Source of the DNA: Holacanthus passer
Lineage: Eukaryota > Chordata > Actinopteri > Pomacanthidae
Reading direction: 5' to 3'
Assembly (NCBI GenBank): GCA_025331565.1
Contig: JAFREQ010000047.1
Coordinates: forward strand, 3,338,001 to 3,402,000
Length of the DNA: 64,000 nucleotides
This document shows positions 25,401-36,865 of the stretch, piece after piece (position 1 is the first letter of the stretch; each line of letters starts with the position of its first letter). The notes under the pieces were generated by a model. It was not told where the DNA came from and ran no database searches. It saw only the letters and a program-made list of their open reading frames with translations. A program made the translations under genes and the position numbers.

Positions 25401-27289
25401 GACTCAGAGCTTCCTCTTGTGCTCCTGTAGCACCAGATGGTCAGTCACTTGCAATCATATGTTTGAAAGGATGTGGAGTGACTTTTGACCTCGAGAAGAA
25501 CAGCACCACATTTTGACAGGTTGCCCTGTGCACCACTCGTCATCTCTCGGTAGCCAAATCCACGGATGGTAGTTTATCTGTGGTTTATGGATCCATCACT
25601 ATTTCTTGTGCCTATGTGACTGGTTGTCTGATGCATTAATGGGACAGAAGCGATTTTTGGCTGACATGTCTGCCACAGAAGACATTTGATTCATTGTGCC
25701 AGCTGCCTGGTGGTGCAGATGAATGACCGACTATATCACTTGTCTTATTTGCTGATGTACAGATCAAGTGCCTGTTGCACTGAATATTATCTCATAGTAG
25801 CTGCTTCACTCATGCTGCTCTTACATACAGTATCCACATAGCTCTGCAGCTGATTAAACATTTGACTGTCTTTATACGACTACAGCAACGACTCCCTTCT
25901 TCCAGGCTATTTTACTATCATCTGCTGGCATCCATCCCTGCCCCGGCCCTCTCTGCTGAAACGCTTCGCCCCTGCCACTAACAAACAAACACAGGCTGAT
26001 TGAAGTTTGTTATGGTGCTCGAAATAAACCTCTCTCTCCCTGCCTTCAGATCTGTTGCTGTGGTTAACCTTGTCAAGCTAGGCTTCAGGGGATCTCAATC
26101 ACGTAGATGCGCCGATACATTTTCATTTATATTTTCACATAAAAATAGGGTGAGGAGTGCAATGATGGGTTTTTTGAAATAGGAATTTAAATGAATTCGC
26201 ATTTAAGCAGGTGTAACCTTGAAACAGGCAACTTCAAAGACGGAGCCTGTGGGCCTAAACATTTCCAAACCTGAGCGGAGACAGTGGGGTGTTTACTGTT
26301 GCTGTCACTGTTATGTATGCGTGATATTTACTTTGAAAAAAAACCTTGAACAGTATATCTTTTGGCTTCTGGGCTTACTAGCTCACTGATGGAGTGCATG
26401 AATTTATTAATTACATTAAAGTGAATATTGTTTGCTGGTGTTTACCTTCCCGCTCACTTCACAGCAGTCAGTGAGAAGCGCTGACAGCGCTCGCTTAAAT
26501 CATGCGCCAGGGAAGATGCAACACTTAAATCAATGCATATGTAAGATATGTGCTCTTCCTGTCAGAAGTGTGAGAGGTGCAGATTCCCCTCAGTATCTGT
26601 CTCAGACCACTGCCTCTGTGAGTAATAGAGAGGGTCTGATTTTGTGCGTTTTGTCTTGCTTGAGTTTGAGTGAGCGAAGGAGAGGAGTCTGCCTCTTACT
26701 TATTCTGCATCCTGATGAACACGGGTGATTATAAACAAAAGTGCTGCCTCCCGTCAGGGGGAATACACACTGCAATTATGGCGGAGAAAAGATGCTCAGA
26801 AAACCTTGTTTAAATCTAATAAGCCCAAGGTTCTTTCTTGTTTGCCTTGTTTGTTTGTTTTTTTTCAAGGCTGAATATTATGATTGCAAATATCCAAATT
26901 AAATAAAACTGGGAGAAAACCAAAAAAATCCATAAATACTGTACATGGATATAAGTTAAGTAGTAGTCGGTCAGGTGGATGAATTACGCCGCAGTCATTT
27001 AATGCTGTGTGCAGCTACAAAGCAGCAACTGTTATGATTGCAAATGTATACTGTGTAGACATTATCCACAGCAATTAAGCATGGCCTGGCTCTGGCAGTG
27101 AAGCCGGAGTGAAGCATATGGCTCATTTCTGCAGCCCTGTTACAGCGATGCAGGTGCAAATCCACCTGCGCTTCACGTGCATCGCAACATCTGTCCAAGA
27201 GTACTGCACCAGTAGGCTGCTGCTCACTGAGGAGGCTGCTACATAAGTACACGGTCTAGGGATGTCGATAGAGGTCAGCCAGTCCACCA
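22449..27289 (+). other. cdh13: Intron 2 of cdh13, nothing specific seen
   Basis: Non-coding, mostly unique sequence with short GT-rich patches (23170-23220, 23820-23900). The ORFs here are short and have no recognisable family features. Confidence 0.65.
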
Positions 27290-27780
27290 ATTTGGTTTAT
27301 ACTGAAACTCTCAGATGCATTGCCATGAAACATTCATAGTCTCCAGAGGATGAATTGAAAAGCTTTTCTGTTGCAACGCCAACAGGTCAAAGTTTTCTGT
27401 GACATCAACATCTACTAGATGGATTGAATTTTCTTTGAAGTTCTTGCCTCCCAAAGATTAAACCCTAATGACTTTTGAGTTCACCTGCAGTTTACTTTTG
27501 TGCTTTTAAAGGAGATATCTCAACAACTATTGGCTGGAATGTAATGACTTTAGTGCTCCTCTAACTTTTCATCTATTTAATTTTTCCAAACTTCCAAACT
27601 ACAACATTCTAGAAATCTTTAGCTGTCATTTGCATTTTGATGCTAATTAACAAACCTTAGCATGTTGTAGATGATCAACATATACCTGCTGAATCAGCAA
27701 ATATCAGCATCGCAATTGTGAGAACGTTTGCATGCTGATGTTCATGTTCAGGATTCATGCCATAGCACAGCTGCGCCCGT
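27290..27780. repeat. Degraded teleost interspersed repeat
   Basis: It contains, in order, GATGCATTGCCATGAAACAT, CAGAGGATGAATTGAA, CTCAACAACTATTGGCTGG, CCTCTAACTTTTCATCTA, ATTTGCATTTTGATGCTAAT and GCATGCTGATGTTCATG. I recognise these as modules of an abundant fish repeat, whose recalled consensus includes TCAACAACTATTGGATGG, GATGAATCCTAATGACTTTG and repeated GCTAATTAGCAAA/TTAGCATGCTA motifs. The copy is clearly diverged and has no ORF. The family name is not certain to me. Confidence 0.6.
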
Positions 27781-30363
27781 AGCCGCGGACCCTTAACCTT
27801 GTTTGAACATTATCAAAGATGACAGAATGAAGACGTGTAAGATCTGAGCACAAGCGAGTCTGCCACTAACTGCCCGACCGCATGTGACCATGAGTCAGCT
27901 CATGTGATGCTGATTGAGCATCAATTAAGCACAATAAGACCTCTGGTGGCTTTTGACGAGACTCCAGTAAAATATAAAGTAAAATTGGAATCATTATTTT
28001 GTAGATAGAGACAAACAGGAACCTCAGCTTACCCTCAGAGAAACAGACACCAGACTATAACAGCAGAGAGTTGTGGATTGTGACAACATAGATGCTCACA
28101 GATCAGTGTAAACCAGACCACGACATCACAACCAAACCATATTTAACAGCAACGCCAAACAAAACCTTTTCATGCACATGGTGAAAGATGGCGATTCCGA
28201 TTCAAACGAGACCGCTGCGGCGCCAGATATCTTCGACTGTGCACAGTTTGTAGAATGACTTCAACTCCGCCGCTAAGCCGCCAGTGACTGATCTATTTTG
28301 TAAGTGCCAGCTTATCATAATCAGCTTTTGCACATTTCTAAGCTGGTGATTCAACACAATCTCTGAACCTCAAGTAAATAATTTTAAGAATGTCAGCGCT
28401 GCACAGTGTCGCTCCTCTATGGGTTTTGACAGTTTTTATTGTAGCTTAAAATAAAAATTTTTAAAAAAAGGCGAAACACCAACAATAGAAATATTTTTTT
28501 CCGAGGGCATGAGTTGACAGTGACATTTTATAGCCCTGTTATTTGTAAGAACACTCGAGGGGCACATTGTGTGTTATAATTAGCTAGTTGTTTTCTGTTA
28601 GCAGAAATGCATTGTACACCCTGACAGAGAACAACTATAAAAACAATGAATGTCAAACGGTAATGAGGGACCGTGTCTCTAAAATAAGAGGATAAACAAC
28701 TTTTTCCCGCTCCCATCAGAAGTTAATGTGCACATTACACTTAAATACTTTTCTTTGAAGAATGTGACACGCAGACTCTTGCTTTTGAACCGGAAACGCC
28801 ATCAAAGCTGCATTTTTAAAAAAGCTGTCATTCTGCACAGTTATTTTTGTGCGAAACAGTAATTAACCCATCGTCCAACAGAGGACTGTATGTGTTACAA
28901 TAACATGATAACATCTTGTTTGTGACAGGTACAGAAAACATTTTTTCGTCAGATGTTTGTGTGAGTGGTGCTTCATGTGTGAAAGTGAAAGTAACCCCAA
29001 CTCCTAGAAAGTGTGTTTAAATCCCACTCATTTGTTTCGGCTGTTATGTTTTGTCAAGAAGTATATTTGCTGTCTGGATTATGTTTCCTGCCAATTTTGA
29101 GTGAAAGAGATGCTCCGGTTTTGTGCAGTGTGCAGTTTTGTAGGGAGGTGGTTCAGGATTGATTGATTGACAAAGTGGGGGGTTTGAGTCCCACATGTAG
29201 GTTTAGGTTTAAGTACTGTGAGGGCAAGGCTTTGGTTTCGGTTGCATGTTAGTAAAGCCAGAATCTCACGTCTCTTGCTCGAAGTCACTTTTGACTTTTT
29301 CAATGTTTAACAAGATCATGAACCAAACAGAACCATGAAAAAGTTTTATCATGCTTTAATTGCTATGAGCGGATATTAGACTGCAAGAGAAGTCAACTTT
29401 GCAAAACACATTTCCTGTTGCAGAAAAAGCTGGAATTATGTGGAGATACACATGCAAACTTTTGTGCAAACCTACACAGAGAAGGGTGTCATGGGTAACT
29501 GTAGGTGGTAGAGGTGACGTCCACACCTCCCACATCTCAACAACCTGCATGTCCAGCAAGCTGATTGGTGGATCTAACCTCCTATCTGGAAGCTTTCTTG
29601 ATTTTTTTTTTCTTTTCTGTCAGCATAGTACTGCCACAAGCCTGAAGAAACCAGAGGGTTCATTAATTAAACTCTAGAACATAATTTTTGTGACGTAAAA
29701 AAGATTTTGCAGATCTTCTTAATCTGAGCTTTGACACTTTTGAAGCTATCCAGACTTTTTCCATATTATTGAAGTGATATTACCTTCCACACTTCAGCAT
29801 AAATTATGACTGTAAAACAAACCAGGTGTGGATTAAGAGTGGTCACATTTCTACAAGCTTGTGTTCTGCTTGTTCAACAGGCGTTTGATAAATTGATCAT
29901 ACTGTTGTATGGATAATGTATATTGTTGGCTCCAGTGAAATATATCCTTAAAGTCTGTTTCATTCCTTCCACTGTGGGCTGAGGTTACTCTGCTGTGCAC
30001 TCTGTGAGTGGAGACGCTCAGAACGGACAGACTATCTATAGTCATGTTTATTTCTGCTGTGTGATAGGCTGTTAGATCTATCCATATCCAGTAAAAAAAA
30101 ATGTGCAAAGTTTAATGAGGTAGAAACATGTGTGTACTGTGTGTTACTCAGGAACATCATATTATGAGTATTTGAGCTTGCATAGATGTGTTGAGATGAT
30201 AGAAACATTCATCCAGGTAGCCGGCACGCGTGACTGACCTTTAACAGTCCATGTGAGACCCATGTGATGCTGCCTCAGATCAGAAAGTAACTGTACTTTA
30301 ATTGGCTTTAGTACCAGCGCGGCGGACAGTGCCGTACATCAAAGCGTGATCAAAGGCCCTGGA

Positions 30364-30406
30364 ACACACACACACACACACTATCTCTCTCTCTCACACA
30401 CACACA
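30364..30406. repeat. Compound (CA)n-(CT)n-(CA)n microsatellite
   Basis: About nine CA units, then a short CT run, then about six CA units. Confidence 0.9.
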
Positions 30407-31630
30407 GATTTTAGGATGCACAGATCACGCTTTAACAGACAAACTCAGGATACGAGTCCCCTGCTGTGAGTGACATGAATAATACCATGTGGTTTGCTCA
30501 CAACTCACATTCGACCCACTTTTATGCTTCACCCGATGATCAGCAGTCCCACATCTGATCATAATGGCATCGGATGGAGTGACACAAGTAAAGATGAAGC
30601 TGGGGGGGATTAATAATAATCAAGCCCACGACCAAATATTCTGCCATCAGGATGCCTTTAGTTGGTCAGTTCTGTCAAACCTTTATGCTTGAAGCTGAAG
30701 AGCTCAAACCTTGATACTACTGAATCCCAATAACGGCTCTCACACAATGATCCGCGATAGGAAACTGGGTTAAAATGCAATTCAGGGTGTAAATACATTT
30801 TCAAAAGCAGCTCGCTCTCTAATGCCAGGTGATTATTTGAGAATAGAGTTCTCCTGAGCCTTTTTTACGAGGCTGAGCACACTCTGTCTGGTTAGACACG
30901 GCAGCTATCAGCTCAAACACACCCGCGCTGCCACCTTTGAGATTACTCCTCTGATTCCCATCTCTCCCATCGCGGAGACTTGACATTTAGTTACGAGACA
31001 GAAAATTGTCTTCAAAACACCTCAAAGGAAATCTTTAGTACCCAACAGAGGAGGGGGGAAAAAAAAAATCAAATTTTCGCGGCTGACAAAAGAGAGCGGG
31101 GCCGATGTAAATACAGCTTCGATAGTGTTGGATGTCAACATACGTCACTTCGTCGAGAGGCAGAAAATCAAGATTGCTGCTTTCTGTGTACATTTTTGTT
31201 TTCATCGCTCTGATGGTCTTCTTATCTCTTTCAATCTCGTAGAAACTGACATGATGACAAAACATATATTTATTCTTTTGAGCATACAGAGAAACTTCAT
31301 GGAGGGATTTCACGTTAAATTCCCGATTAAGACATCACCGCTTGACAGTTGCATGCAATTTGTATGTCTATTCGTTCTGTAAATCCAACTATTCAATTAG
31401 GTGTCTGAATTAAATTGTCAGTAACACAGTCCATGAAGAATGGTGTGTTTCTCCTCAAAAGCTTAAATGGGAACTTTGAAGTGGTGGTTTTTCGGTGCCA
31501 AGAAAGCCGACTGAATGGTAACCGTGGCCCGAGGTGACCGAGTTTCTGGAACATTCGCCTCTCATGACTCCACGGGAGGTTTTAGCCTGAAAGGAACTTG
31601 AATGTCAAACTTGAGGGAAAAAAGTTGAAC

Positions 31631-31689
31631 ACCCCACCACCACCCACCCACCCATCCACCCTCCTCCTCCTCCTCCTCCTCCTCCTCTT
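31631..31689. repeat. CCACC / (CTC)n pyrimidine-rich tract
   Basis: CCACC and CCCA repeats run into about nine CTC trinucleotides. This strand is almost purine-free, so the complementary strand is a GAG-rich purine tract that could form triplex or H-DNA. Confidence 0.85.
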
Positions 31690-33123
31690 GAGTCATCAGT
31701 GAGGGATTTTGGCGACCCTAATCCATGTTGTGCACAGTTATTTCAACCCTGAGCCAGCACTCTGAAGAAAAGCGAGCGGGGTGCGGGGTGGCGCTGGTGG
31801 TGAGCGGGCTAAGTTGCGTCCCTGTCATTGTTGCCTGACTTCAAAGCTGCCAGCTCACCATGCTCTCCTCTGAAATCCCCCAAAACCTGACAACATTAGA
31901 ATACCATCAAACACTCTCTGGCTGCCTTTGAAATGCCACTGACACTGTTTGGCGCTTGCAATTTGCAGGCTCTAAAGAGCGCGCCCATGTTATTGAAATA
32001 AATCTGAGGCTTGTAATGGGAATGGAAATGAACACATCTTTCATGCTTTGGCTTAGAAGTGAGAGTTGAATATTGAGATGGAGCCTTGTTTCCCTGGAGA
32101 GTATGTTGTTGACTTTGTAGCTCTCCCTCAGTGTCCATTGAAGCCTCGCCTTTCCTGTCATTTTCTTTTCCCTTTCCCTTCTTCTTCCTTTCTCCCCTCC
32201 TCTATTCTTCGCTCTTGCCGTTCTCTCCTCACCCTCGTCCAGATGGCAGAAAACGATTCTGTCCAGAGGGAAGATTTTGAAATGTCTGCAGCGAGAGAGA
32301 TAAAAGAAGGCAGACTAAACAGTCACAGAGGTTAAGTGTACTAAATGAGTGCTTTGATAGACTTCACTCTATTGATTTTATAGTCAGGCAGCGCTAACCA
32401 TGGATCTATTTCACTTGGTGCTGCTGTGATAGGAGATAGACGTGCGCGGATTGACGAGATTGAGTCAGTCGTTGTTTGTACAAGGTAAAACAGAGAGGCG
32501 GATGGAAGAATAGGTAGTCGTGACAATGAAAGCGAGCAGGCGATAGACTTCCAGTAAGTAGTTATGAATCCCAGCTACAATGCATCTCCTTTTGTTTTAT
32601 AAGAAACATGAACAATGACAATAACTCTTAACAGAACAAACAGTGAGTCATTATTGTGCTTCAGTTGAAGCCTTCCTCCTCCTGTGTGGTGATCTGTATG
32701 CACCAAGGTCATTAGTTACTGACGTTTGAATACACACACATTTTTCTTAATCAACACATCATTCCTGAAATTAAGAGGCAGATACTGCTTCAAATGAAGT
32801 GTGTGACCTATGGGGAGTTAGTGTTAGTGTTGTGTTAGTTTTCTCCTTTTTAGTTATTCTTTTTAGATTTAATCAAACGTGTTTCCACATACACACATGC
32901 ATGTCTTCATTAATGTATATACAACACACACGCATATGCATACATTTGGTGATCTATTCATTAACACGCGCAAAAGATGTGGGAAGATTAATTCTAATCA
33001 TGTTGATTAGGTTTAATGATTGTTGATAAAAATTGGATTTTCAAGTTATGATGCTTAAGGTTTCAGTCCTGGTTGATTTAGCAACACCAGTGGTTACTGG
33101 TGGTAACAACGTGTGCAGCTTAA

Positions 33124-33144
33124 TACTACGTTTCCCAGAATCCT
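33124..33144 (+). promoter_or_regulatory. ZNF143/THAP11-like motif
   Basis: ACTACGTTTCCCAGAAT is followed by CCTG. It is close to the known ACTACAATTCCCAGAATGC element bound by ZNF143 (SBS2 motif). The variant differs at the central AA and at the 3' GC. Such motifs occur both at promoters and inside fish dispersed repeats, so function is unproven. Confidence 0.3.
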
Positions 33145-34609
33145 GTGGACGACAAATACTTGAGCAGACACTTGAGCAGAAATACAATGAAAGAGCAACT
33201 GATGTATCTGTGCACAGCAGAGATAAACGAACTCACATTGCATTAGTAATAATAAAAGTCAGTCAGTGATTGATTTTTCCATCAATGCATGAACAGTCGG
33301 GATTAGATTTCATGGGAGTCAACAATACCAATGAGACTAGTATCAATGAGATAAAATTAAAAATGTAACACTGGATTAAATTGCTTGGATCTTTTATCGT
33401 TAATCCCTTGTGCGTAAATTCATAAGTGATTCGATACCACAGAGAGGGAGTACCAGGATGTCACAGGATGTAAAATCTTAACTGTTATAACTTTGAAGAA
33501 CACATAGGCCAAAGAAAAAGTAGAGCCCTAAAACTAAAAATGACAGCTCAATCAAATCCAAACCAATTTATATCTTTTACAGGTTGTTTTTATTAATGTG
33601 CAAATTTAATTGTATGGCAATTATTAAAATGCATTTTTAAGGTAGTGATGATTCAACACCTCAACATCAATTTCAGTATATTGGTTTCAACTTTTAACGA
33701 GCTGCTCCAGCAGAGAAAGCGTACAGGCTTTGCTCCTTATCTTCAGGGAGCCACCACTGATCCACAAGCTTCTCTCAGAAACTTGATAGATACGGGCTCA
33801 AATCTGAACCCATTTCTTCTTCAGAAACATGGCCTCCCAGTCCCCGACGTGAACAGACAAGTCTTCCAGATTTTTTTTTTTTTTATGAACGATTTCCTGA
33901 TCGCGAGCCACCGTAGAGTTTTCTGTGTTAAGCTGAAAGAAGGGCATCCATAATTGATGAAACCGCGCGGGATATTGTCTTGACAGTCCCGTCCTTGTCA
34001 CAGAGGAGAGGAGAAACGTAATCTCATCTCCACGTTCCCTGTTGTTGCACTAACTAGTGTTATCTATAGACTTGGTAACAAACAACATGTCAGTCGAGAA
34101 ACATCTGGCTGCATTAATAATGGCAGCCATATGGAATGACTACATTGTATTTCAGGTAATTCCTGATCTCAAACAGAATTGAAAAAGAAATGATGAAGAC
34201 TTATATAAGCCACCATATGTCTACGACAGGCACTTATTTAAGGCTTGCAAGTTCACCACATTTTCAGACCCATGCTGACAACTTTACAACACCATATGAT
34301 TCCTGATTTACTAATCAACAGCACGTGCACACATCCACACACGCACCAGGGACCCCTCCCTCCGCAATCCACAACAGGGAGAAAGCATCGCGGGAGGCTG
34401 AGGTAAAGAGGAGGTGAAGGATGAGGGAGGGGAGGATTGTCAGGGCTGAGGGTGGGAAGGGGGGGAGGCGCGGCGGGAGACACGAGGATCATGTCGCGAC
34501 ACCGAGGGGAGTGTGTGAGAGAGATAAAGAGAGGATGAACATGATCAGAGGGGATAAAGCCTGGTAGAGTCCTTGGCGGTATCTCCCTCAGTCAGACAAG
34601 ACAAGTTCG

Positions 34610-34628
34610 CACGTGCGCGCGTCACGTG
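34610..34628. promoter_or_regulatory. Paired CACGTG E-boxes
   Basis: Two perfect palindromic CACGTG hexamers start 13 bases apart (34610 and 34623), separated by CGCGCGT, about 430 bases before exon 3. Canonical E-boxes bind bHLH factors such as USF, MYC and CLOCK/BMAL. ACGTG is also the HIF core. The CpG cluster is striking in this intron, but binding is inference. Confidence 0.3.
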
Positions 34629-35054
34629 CACGCAACTCAAAGGTGACACTTTTCTTTAAATCCTTTCTTCTCATCCGGTCCTGCAGCCAGAGCATTCTCT
34701 GCAATGCAACAGCAAGTCACACACATTAATAAGTCTACAATCCGGAGCATGTTGTGCAATGGGTCATAAATATTGCAGCAGGCTCGTGTGAATAGAGATC
34801 ACTGACTTTTATTGTACCCGAGCTGACAGCGCCTTTCAGAACATCCCACTCTTTCTTCAGGGCATCTTGTGTATATCTGAGAATGACTTGTTTTTTGTGG
34901 AGCGTTTGGCAACCCCTCCAGTTCTTTTCTTTACGCCGCATTGTACACCTCAGTGACTGTTTCATACAACAGATGTTTCTTGACATTTCCCTTGTTTTGT
35001 AAGTTGTTCGGAGCGAAGGCGTAACATCATACCCGCTCTGTGTGTCTCTTCCAG

Positions 35055-35266
35055 TCAAGTTCGATGACTGCGCGGGAAACGAGGACGTGAAGTTTGAGGT
35101 GTCGGACCCCGGCTTCCACGTGGACGGAGATCTGAATCTGGTCCCTCTGCGAGATGTCCAACGCAGCAGTCCGGTCCTGTTCGTCCGCGGGCTCAGCGCA
35201 CATGTGGATGACATGGCACAGGTGGAAGTCACCGGACTGCCCATCCAGTCGCCACACACTCTCAGG
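35055..35266 (+). CDS. cdh13: cdh13 (T-cadherin) exon 3: prodomain
   Basis: This internal exon is 212 bases. Its first two bases complete a split Val codon with exon 2, and 70 further codons follow. The acceptor is CTCTTCCAG and the donor AGG/GTTAGT. It encodes KFDDCAGNEDVKFEVSDPGF, a DGDLNLVPLRD strand, a SPVLFVRGLSAHVDDMAQVE segment and PIQSPHTLR. It aligns along its length with the cadherin prodomain of T-cadherin (recalled human motifs: FSDCKGNDKLRYEVSSPYF, LVALRN, LFVHARTPHAEDMAELVI). The C in FDDC pairs in family logic with the C in exon 2 (GCVPGF). The prodomain has a cadherin-like fold without adhesive residues. In T-cadherin, unlike classical cadherins, part of the surface protein keeps it. 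The exon is more GC-rich than the surrounding intron. Confidence 0.92.
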
Positions 35267-35460
35267 GTTAGTAGAAATTGCTGCTGGTGTGCATGTGGTT
35301 TTTGTGTGTCAGCTTCTTTATTTACACTCCATCAAAACTGAAAAGGTTACGCTTCATTAAAGATTGAAAAGGTTACTGTAATGTAGTATAACCAGACATA
35401 GTGTAGCAGTGATCAAACAACAATACCCTTGACTGAATAAGAGGATTCATGAGCTGTTTT

Positions 35461-36865
35461 TTTAGTTTCATATTTTGGGCAATACACTTATTTGCTTTCA
35501 CGCCAAGATTTAGATGATAAGGTTCATACTCTCATGTTTGTACTGTGAATCTGAAGCTGCAGCCAGCAGCAGGTTATCTGAGCACAAAGACTTGAAACAG
35601 GTAACTTGGCTGCATCCAAAACTCACAGGTTTACACGTTATATTTCATTAGTTTAATCCACACATAGATAAAGCGTAAACATGACACATTGCATGTTATA
35701 TGGGGATTATGTGCTGGACTGTTTCTCAGCCAGGGGCGATAACTTCCTGGAGTCTCCGCTGGCTGCTTGGCAAACTCACACTGATAACCAACAGAAATAG
35801 TCTGACACATACTATCAGCCCTTCTAACAACGAAGCAGTGTGTCATTTTTACACCTTGGTTACTGTACAGATCAAATAAGTTGTTAATTGGTGATCTTGA
35901 GAAGTGCCGGTAGGCGGATTGATGCTAAGGAAATAGTTTGTTTTAAGTTAGCCATACTTGCCTGTTCCTATCAGTTACCTCAAGCTTAAATATGTTAATA
36001 TTAGTTGTGGCTTTGTTAAGTGTTCAGAATTAAACTGTAAGTTGGAAGTTGCTGGTCCACATGTTACATGTTACCGGCATGTGGGAGAAGTTTGCCTTCA
36101 GGACTTTCTGCCAGAAAGCCACCCAGGAGGCTGCTGTGTGACAGAAGTTGCCTGTTCTGCGAGCTGCTGTAACAAGTGAATTTCCCCTGAGGGGGATCAA
36201 AAAGCTATCTTATCTTATCTTAAGTCAATGGTAACTTATTATTTTAACACAAAACCAGGATCTTTTCCTAAACCTAACAAAATAATTTTGGTGCCTGAAC
36301 CTAATCGAACTTAAAACTGAAAATTAAACAGAGAAAATTTTTAGTCAACTCATCAAGTTTTCTAAAAACAAGTCAGTTTTGACTTTTGGTTTCACAAGTG
36401 TGAGTCCTCTCAACACACAATACAACCTCCTCCCTATGTGGACTTGTCCAATCACAATTTCTCTCATAATCAGAGTTGCATTACCTTTTGTGCTAACTCA
36501 GTAATTATTCGAGCTGTATTTCTTGTTTACCACATTAGTAATGAGGATTACTCACACCACCACCCTCATATCCCTGCGTACATGGCGGACAGATTAATAA
36601 GACTGAAGGACTGTAAGCTAATTGTGCTCATTTGCATGACTCCTTAAGCCTTCAGCAAAGCTTTCTGAAGACAAGTCCAGTCTCCATATCCTGACCCAAC
36701 ACCCCATAATGGTGAAAAACCACTAAGCCAACTAAATCCATTACAGTAGCTTCAAATTTCCTGTTCAGACATGAAAGCGGTATCAATCAGCTTGTGTAAC
36801 TCTTGGCAAGGATGCAAATTCGTTTATTAGTTTATTGTCCCAAAACGTTAAACTATTCCTTTAAA
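35461..36865. mobile_element. Long foldback (inverted-repeat) element, split by later insertions
   Basis: The left end (TTTTGGGCAATACACTTATT, then GCTTTCACGCCAAG, TTAGATGATAAG, CTCTCATGTTTGTACTG) recurs inverted at the right end (36766-36865: CAGACATGAAAG, GGTATCAATCAGCTTGTG, CTCTTGGCAAGGATGC, then CCCAAAACGTTAAACTATTC). The arms meet in a centre near 35756-35795. On the left, TATGTGCTGGACTGTTTCTC precedes it, and on the right its inverted diverged partner GAAATAGTCTGACACATA follows. The right arm stops near 35995 and resumes near 36744, so about 750 bases are inserted. I recognise the terminal sequence from abundant percomorph repeats. There is no coding capacity. Confidence 0.75.
35995..36743 (+). 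mobile_element. Nested insertion including a LINE 3' end
   Basis: This interrupts the right arm of the foldback element. Its first part ends with GAGCTGCTGTAACAAGTG, AATTTCCCCTGAGGGGGATC, AAAAAG and (TATCT)n at 36176-36222. That is a typical fish non-LTR retrotransposon 3' terminus with a CCCC/GGGG hairpin and short tandem tail. It is followed at 36260-36330 by TTTTCCTAAACCTAACAAAA and TTTTGGTGCCTGAACC, another recognised percomorph repeat fragment. No reverse transcriptase ORF remains, so this is a 5'-truncated copy. Confidence 0.6.

Larger units (their letters stand above)
27781..35054 (+). other. cdh13: Intron 2 of cdh13, last part
   Basis: Non-coding, with a compound CA/CT microsatellite, a CCACC/CTC tract, a ZNF143-like motif and paired E-boxes listed separately. 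The parts 31700-32070 and 30780-31380 are low in repeats and have a composition often seen in conserved non-coding blocks, but that cannot be judged from one genome. The exon 3 acceptor at the end is CTCTTCCAG. Confidence 0.7.

Noticed and set aside
34735..35259. 174-codon open frame on the minus strand, the longest in the window
   Set aside because: It lies antisense to cdh13 exon 3 and extends into intron. Its openness over the exon mirrors the sense codons, and no family motif is present.
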